DNA of 64,000 nucleotides, from positions 2,719,001 to 2,783,000 of the forward strand of contig NC_060236.1 of NCBI RefSeq assembly GCF_021155775.2. The letters are read 5' to 3'. A program made the translations under genes and the position numbers. Under the pieces are notes generated by a model. The model was not told the DNA's origin. It did not search any database and was given only the letters and a program-made list of their open reading frames with translations. The stretch comes from Neodiprion pinetum (taxonomy: Eukaryota > Arthropoda > Insecta > Hymenoptera > Diprionidae). Below are positions 59,372 through 64,000 of this stretch, piece after piece; the first letter of the stretch is position 1; each line of letters starts with the position of its first letter.

Positions 59372-62309
59372 ATGAAGTCATTGTTTTTAGTTCTGTTGAT
59401 TTTTCGATTCTGTAACTGTAATCCAAGTGAAAATACAAATGAATCAGCACCAAAAGTTGTTACGTCTCTGGGCCCGATCGAAGGTCACTATCAAATGTCA
59501 AGCGAAGGTCACCGAATTGAGGCTTACGAAGGGATTCCGTACGCGATACCACCAATTGGAAATTTAAGATTCGAGGTAGTGGTTTAATAAGAATCAAACT
59601 TTTTGTATAAAAGTTATAACATTACGCTGTGATGTTTGGTTTTACAGATTGCAAAGCCGATCTCGTCATGGACGGGTGTTATGATGGCGAAAGAACCCGG
59701 ACCAATGTGCCTTCAGTACGGCAGGGAAATGAAAAGTACTGTTCAGAAAATTAGGGGTTCCGAAAACTGTCTCTACTTGAACGTTTACACACGATCTACA
59801 TCTTCTCCACATGGTTCGCCGGTTATATTTTTTATCAACGGAAATTCATTTATGACAGGCGCGGGTTCGGATTTTGGACCCGAGTACTTACTCAATCAGG
59901 ATGTAATTCTTGTGACGTCAGACTCCAGAAGTGGAATACTGGGTACGTTGGAACTTGTATGCGTGATGTTATAGGATGCATATTCCCAACCAAAAGTGAG
60001 TCTCGGTGAGAATATTGAACACTTAGGGATCCGGTAAGAATTTTTGAAAAATGAATCAAAAGTCCTGAATTTTTTTATATGTTTTCGTAAATGGTTATAC
60101 ATAACACTGAAGAAGTTTCAGAAGCATGGAACGAAGTTTTCATAAGTGGAACGTTAGAAAATTTTGGAAATCGAAATTATTCAAAACGGTGAAAAATTCC
60201 AAAAAAATTCATAAGTATTCAGAAAAATCAATGCGTTCATTCTACGAGAAATAAAAATAATTTCATTAAAGATTTGTCACACGCATTATTGTTTAAACAA
60301 TTTATCAACAACTTTTTGGAATTATTTTCATTGTTGTTATTCAAAACGAATTATCTTATCAACTTGATTATGATTGATTTTCTTTCACATTTTTATCTCA
60401 TCCCGAAGTGTTCAATATTCTCACTGAGACTCACTTTTGGTTGGGAATATACGTCGCATAAAACTTTAAGCTCTTTCGACCTGCAATGTTTCATATCTGC
60501 GTATATTTTATAAGGATTCTTAAGTACGGAAGACCACATTGTTCCCGGAAACATGGGAATGAAGGATCAAGTTATCGCACTGCGTTGGGTCAAGAAGAAC
60601 ATTGGCTCTTTCGGTGGAGACCCTTCAAGGATTACGATTGTAGGACATAGTTCCGGAGGTATTTCCGCACAATATTTCTACTTGACAAACATCACTGCGG
60701 GCATGTTCCAAAGTAGGTTTCCATTTATTGCCAATGACCACTCGCTTAACGTACCCATACTCAACTCATCAGCTGACCATATTATCGTTTTGGATACTAC
60801 ATGCCGATATTTTCAGGGGGAATGTCAATCAGCGGCACTGTACTGCAGCCTCAGGCTCTTATCGAAAAACCTCTTTCAAAAGCAAAGAGAGTTGCAGCCC
60901 TTGTGGGATGTCCAACTGGCAAAATCCGATCCATGGTCGATTGTTTGAAAGCCCAGCCTGCGGACAAGATTGTGCTTACTATAAAAGACTTTGAAGTAAG
61001 TGGCGCAGAATGCTATTTACGGTCATTATCGCGATTAGAATACCAAAGTAACGTAGCGCAAAGTTTACTGGGTATCGTAAACAATGCCTTCCCACGTCGT
61101 ACAATTTGTTCATCTAAGTCCATTACGATCCTAGCTATTCCAAGGCGTTTATTCAACCGTTTTTGGACCAGTTGTTGAGAAGGGGCATGGTGATTTCAAA
61201 ATGATCGATCGACCACCCATGGAATCACTTGCTCTTGGCTTCGTACAGGACCTACCGTGGTATTGTGTTGGTGTTGAAGATGATGGCCTAATCACATCAG
61301 CTGGTGAGATGCGGTCAATTACCGTGTGTTATTAAGTGACCTTTCAGGTAAAACGAGCCGTTGTTGTTAGAAAAAAATTATCGTGGTTGTGAATCTACCT
61401 TTATTCAGGACTCCTCAACAATCCTCTGCAACTGTACCTATTCGATATGAACTTTGGGAAAATCGCACCTTCTTTGCTGGGCTACAATGACACCGTGCCA
61501 GAGAGCAAGAAACCCGAAGTTACCCGACTTATAAAAGAAAAATATTTTAATAAAAGACCAATCGATTTATTGAGCGCAAGAGAGGTCACAAAAATAATAA
61601 CCGATTGGTTGTATGGTATCGGTAACGAGAAGGCGGCAAGGATGCATGCACGAGCCATTCGAAGTCCCGTCCGTTCTTGCTTGTTCACGTACAAAGGATC
61701 TCACAGTATCACCGAAATCTTGACCGGCAACACCATGAACTACGGTAATTTGAAAGCAAATTTGAAATTTGAGAATTATGGCGATATGAAATTACATCGT
61801 TACTTTCTAAACCTAACTAAACGTGTTCTAGGAGTTTCCCAATACGACGATCTTGCTTATTTATTTCCGTTATTCTTTACACCAACATCTCAACAAGATC
61901 TAAAAATGCAGAAGATAATGACCAATTTCTGGGTATCGTATGCCACCAATGGGTAAGTGAGATATCTTTCCGTAGTAACGATTAAATCTCTACCGGAGAT
62001 CCCAGCGTTTCAAATTTTGCAGCACGCTTACGTATACGTGCATTTATTACATAAGAAGAATACTTTGCGATAAGATGAAAGTCGGAAAAAAAGACCCACA
62101 ATAAAAACGATAAGAAAATTAAATTTACTTGCAGTACGGCGGATATGAGTGTCGAGTGGTCCAACCTGAATCCATGCCAGACGGAGTATCGCTATCTTCA
62201 AATCGCTGGACCGGATAAAATTTACATGAACGGCAGCACAAACTTCGGGAATAAGGAGTTCTGGGAGACGATTGATCTTCAAGAGAACACCCTGCCATAC
62301 GTTAACTGA
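59372..62309 (+). CDS. Esterase-like protein C, probably catalytically inactive, 558 aa
   Basis: Eight exons with the borders and phases of A and B: 59372-59575, 59648-59942, 60515-60712, 60817-60995, 61135-61303, 61409-61744, 61832-61952 and 62135-62309. A signal peptide is present (MKSLFLVLLIFRFCNCN). The nucleophile serine remains (Ser 212 in GHSSGG), but the catalytic His is Gln 464 (GVSQYDD), the oxyanion HGG is NGN (132-134), and the acid position is Asp 342 in VEDDG. The usual FNYRLGPLG reads SDSRSGILG, and the exon 4 LDCW cysteine is gone. The frame is intact with good splice sites and a TATA box, so it is probably a functional protein without the usual hydrolase activity, perhaps binding a ligand or another protein. 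Such non-catalytic members are known in this family (for example neurotactin, gliotactin). The function here is unknown. Confidence 0.88.
59970..60462. mobile_element. Foldback element in esterase C intron 2 (~490 bp)
   Basis: Inverted arms near both ends pair closely: TATTCCCAACCAAAAGTGAG / CTCACTTTTGGTTGGGAATA and GTGAGAATATTGAACACTT / AAGTGTTCAATATTCTCAC. The middle is AT-rich with weaker pairing. No coding frame. Confidence 0.75.
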
Positions 62310-63823
62310 ATGCGTATTCGAAATGATCGAGAACTCTGTCATCACAAATACTATTCATAATACAATGAATATAAGGCCCAGAGATCCTATCCGGATAAAT
62401 TATCGCCGATTCATAAATTATAATATAGAAAGTATTTGATGACTCTCCAGATTATAGTTGCATGTAATCATAAGTTGATCGCAATTGTTTTTAAGATATA
62501 TTGTACTCGAATAGCCAAGGATCTGAGAAAATATATGAAAAAATACACGAGACAAACGCTTTTTTATTTCATGCTGGTACACGTAACGTTAGTTTATATG
62601 GGTTGTATACCCTTACACAGATTACCAGATTCTGAACTTCTCTCAAATGAATAACGTCAAGCTGATAATATAAGATACGGTCAGAATCTGAAAGGCTACG
62701 TCTGCACGGAGAGAAGCAATTTTGTGGAGAAGAAACTGAAAGACTGTTCATTTTCCAGTCAATATTTTACAATAGCCCAATGAATATTGTTTGACACGCA
62801 TTGAATTATTATAGGATTTAATCCTAATCTAGTTGTTTTCAAAACAGGGAATCTAACGTGACAATTATTTTTAACATAATGTAAGCGTCGCTGGTTTATG
62901 AGAGCACTAAGTCTTCTACCTGTACAAGAACTACTCAACAAAATGTACAAAATAAATTGTTATTCACCAATAGCAGTCCAACCTGTACCTGTATTTTACT
63001 ATCGTAGCTATCCTAGCCTCTAGTTCGAAACTGGTTGGAGGTGAGTTCCTAATCATGAGCGTTTCGGCCTTACCCTAACACCACGAATTAATCATCAAAT
63101 GCTGTCGATATATTCGTAGACACGTTGTGAATGCCTATGTCTAGTATTATCTAGGACAAAAGACACCTGTTGGAGTATGCACACATCGATTATTTCCAGT
63201 TCGTATCAACCGCGCTCTAAAAAGCTAAATTACTGAGTATTTAAGAATACAAGTTCTGTACAGATGAGAAATATATGTATATAAGGCGAAGAAAAAAATT
63301 CGTGGTTTAGTATGAGGTACCCTAGACAGATATCAGTATTCTTGACGTATTGTTTCATGCTGCTCGATCAATTTCGAAAAAGACAAATCTTCAGTCAATT
63401 TGGTAGCGGTAAGACATTACTTACGATATCCGTTATAAAAATAAGCTATTAAAAATAACGGAAGTACGAGAAGGAAAACAATCGAGTTTTAAATAATTCA
63501 CTTATACAGTACATCGTATCAACATTCTTTCGACCCGGATACTCAATAATACACTCGCGATACGCAACGTTGCAAAAATTATGTAACGTACTATAAACAA
63601 GCAAGGAAAACATTTTCAGCTTTGTTCAAGTGATATTACCTGAACTGGAGTTGTGCTGCATTGAGATGTCAACGGTGACTATGAGTCACGTAAATGTACA
63701 ACTTAACAACGTCCGTGAAAATCATCCGTTCTTCCTTTAATTTTTCGTTATCTGTCAGAATTAATATCAGATTCTCACACTTGATTACAGTTCTGTTAGT
63801 GTGTGAAAGTGCAGCATTCTACA
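62310..63823. other. Intergenic between esterase C and D
   Basis: AT-rich, no exon supported. The first part should hold the 3' untranslated region of C. The last few hundred bases should hold the promoter of D; no clear TATA box found. Confidence 0.5.
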
Positions 63824-64000
63824 ATGAAACTTTCTACTCTTACAACCTTCTTCATGGGATGTGGTCTCTGTCTTCCTACAAAATCGGATCAATCGTCACC
63901 GAGGGTAGAGACACCCCTGGGAATCATCGAAGGTTTTTACAACACCTCGAGTACCGGTAAAAAATACGAAGCTTACCAAGGTATACCCTACGCCACACCA
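63824..64000 (+). CDS. Carboxylesterase D, first exon, cut by the window edge
   Basis: An ATG at 63824 opens a frame running to the last base. It begins with a hydrophobic leader (MKLSTLTTFFMGCGLCLP) and continues PRVETPLGIIEGFYNTS, then KYEAYQGIPYATP, which is the standard start of this cluster (compare PRVVTPLGYIEG and YEAYEGIPYAETP in A). It is the fourth tandem esterase, in the same orientation. Whether it is intact cannot be seen. Confidence 0.88.
   Translation, partial: MKLSTLTTFFMGCGLCLPTKSDQSSPRVETPLGIIEGFYNTSSTGKKYEAYQGIPYATP

Overview
The window is nuclear DNA of an insect. Genes are split by GT-AG introns, the DNA is AT-rich with many microsatellites, and the protein families are animal ones: S6KL kinase, an MDC1/Mu2-type FHA-BRCT protein and a tandem cluster of secreted carboxylesterases. 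The esterase type fits Hymenoptera or a relative, but I cannot fix the species. All gene models were spliced by eye from reading frame, splice sites and family resemblance.

Left part (1-12.3 kb). On the minus strand at the left edge lie three internal exons of a mitochondrial carnitine/acylcarnitine carrier (SLC25A20 type). A gene-free stretch follows, with a 100-bp hairpin and a ~590-bp imperfect palindrome. A four-exon plus-strand gene (5618-12275) then encodes an 845-residue MYND zinc-finger protein; its first intron holds a TTAA-flanked inverted-repeat element and a second hairpin.

Middle part (13.6-40.5 kb). The plus-strand S6KL-like kinase gene (13621-31245) has eight exons. A ~15-kb intron cuts the kinase domain and contains, on the opposite strand, a two-exon gene for a secreted glutamate-rich protein. 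The rest of that intron is microsatellite-rich, including a ~160-bp GAA tract. Convergent with S6KL is a seven-exon minus-strand gene (32068-40497) for a 1275-residue MDC1/Mu2-like DNA-damage adaptor with an FHA domain, TQxF repeats and tandem BRCT domains.

Right part (37-64 kb). Four tandem plus-strand carboxylesterase genes, A, B, C and D (D cut by the window edge), share intron positions and phases. Gene A sits wholly inside an intron of the MDC1-like gene. An isolated esterase exon relic follows gene B. Genes A and B keep the catalytic triad; gene C has lost the catalytic histidine and the oxyanion HGG motif and is probably a non-enzymatic family member. Foldback or inverted-repeat elements lie in introns of A, B and C.

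Between the relic and gene C is an ~8.8-kb satellite array of about 26 units of ~342 bp with a seven-unit higher-order repeat (2392 bp) present twice in tandem. Beyond it are a 1.24-kb terminal-inverted-repeat element, very rich in TGACGTCA-like motifs and flanked by a TAT duplication, and an orphan diverged satellite monomer.
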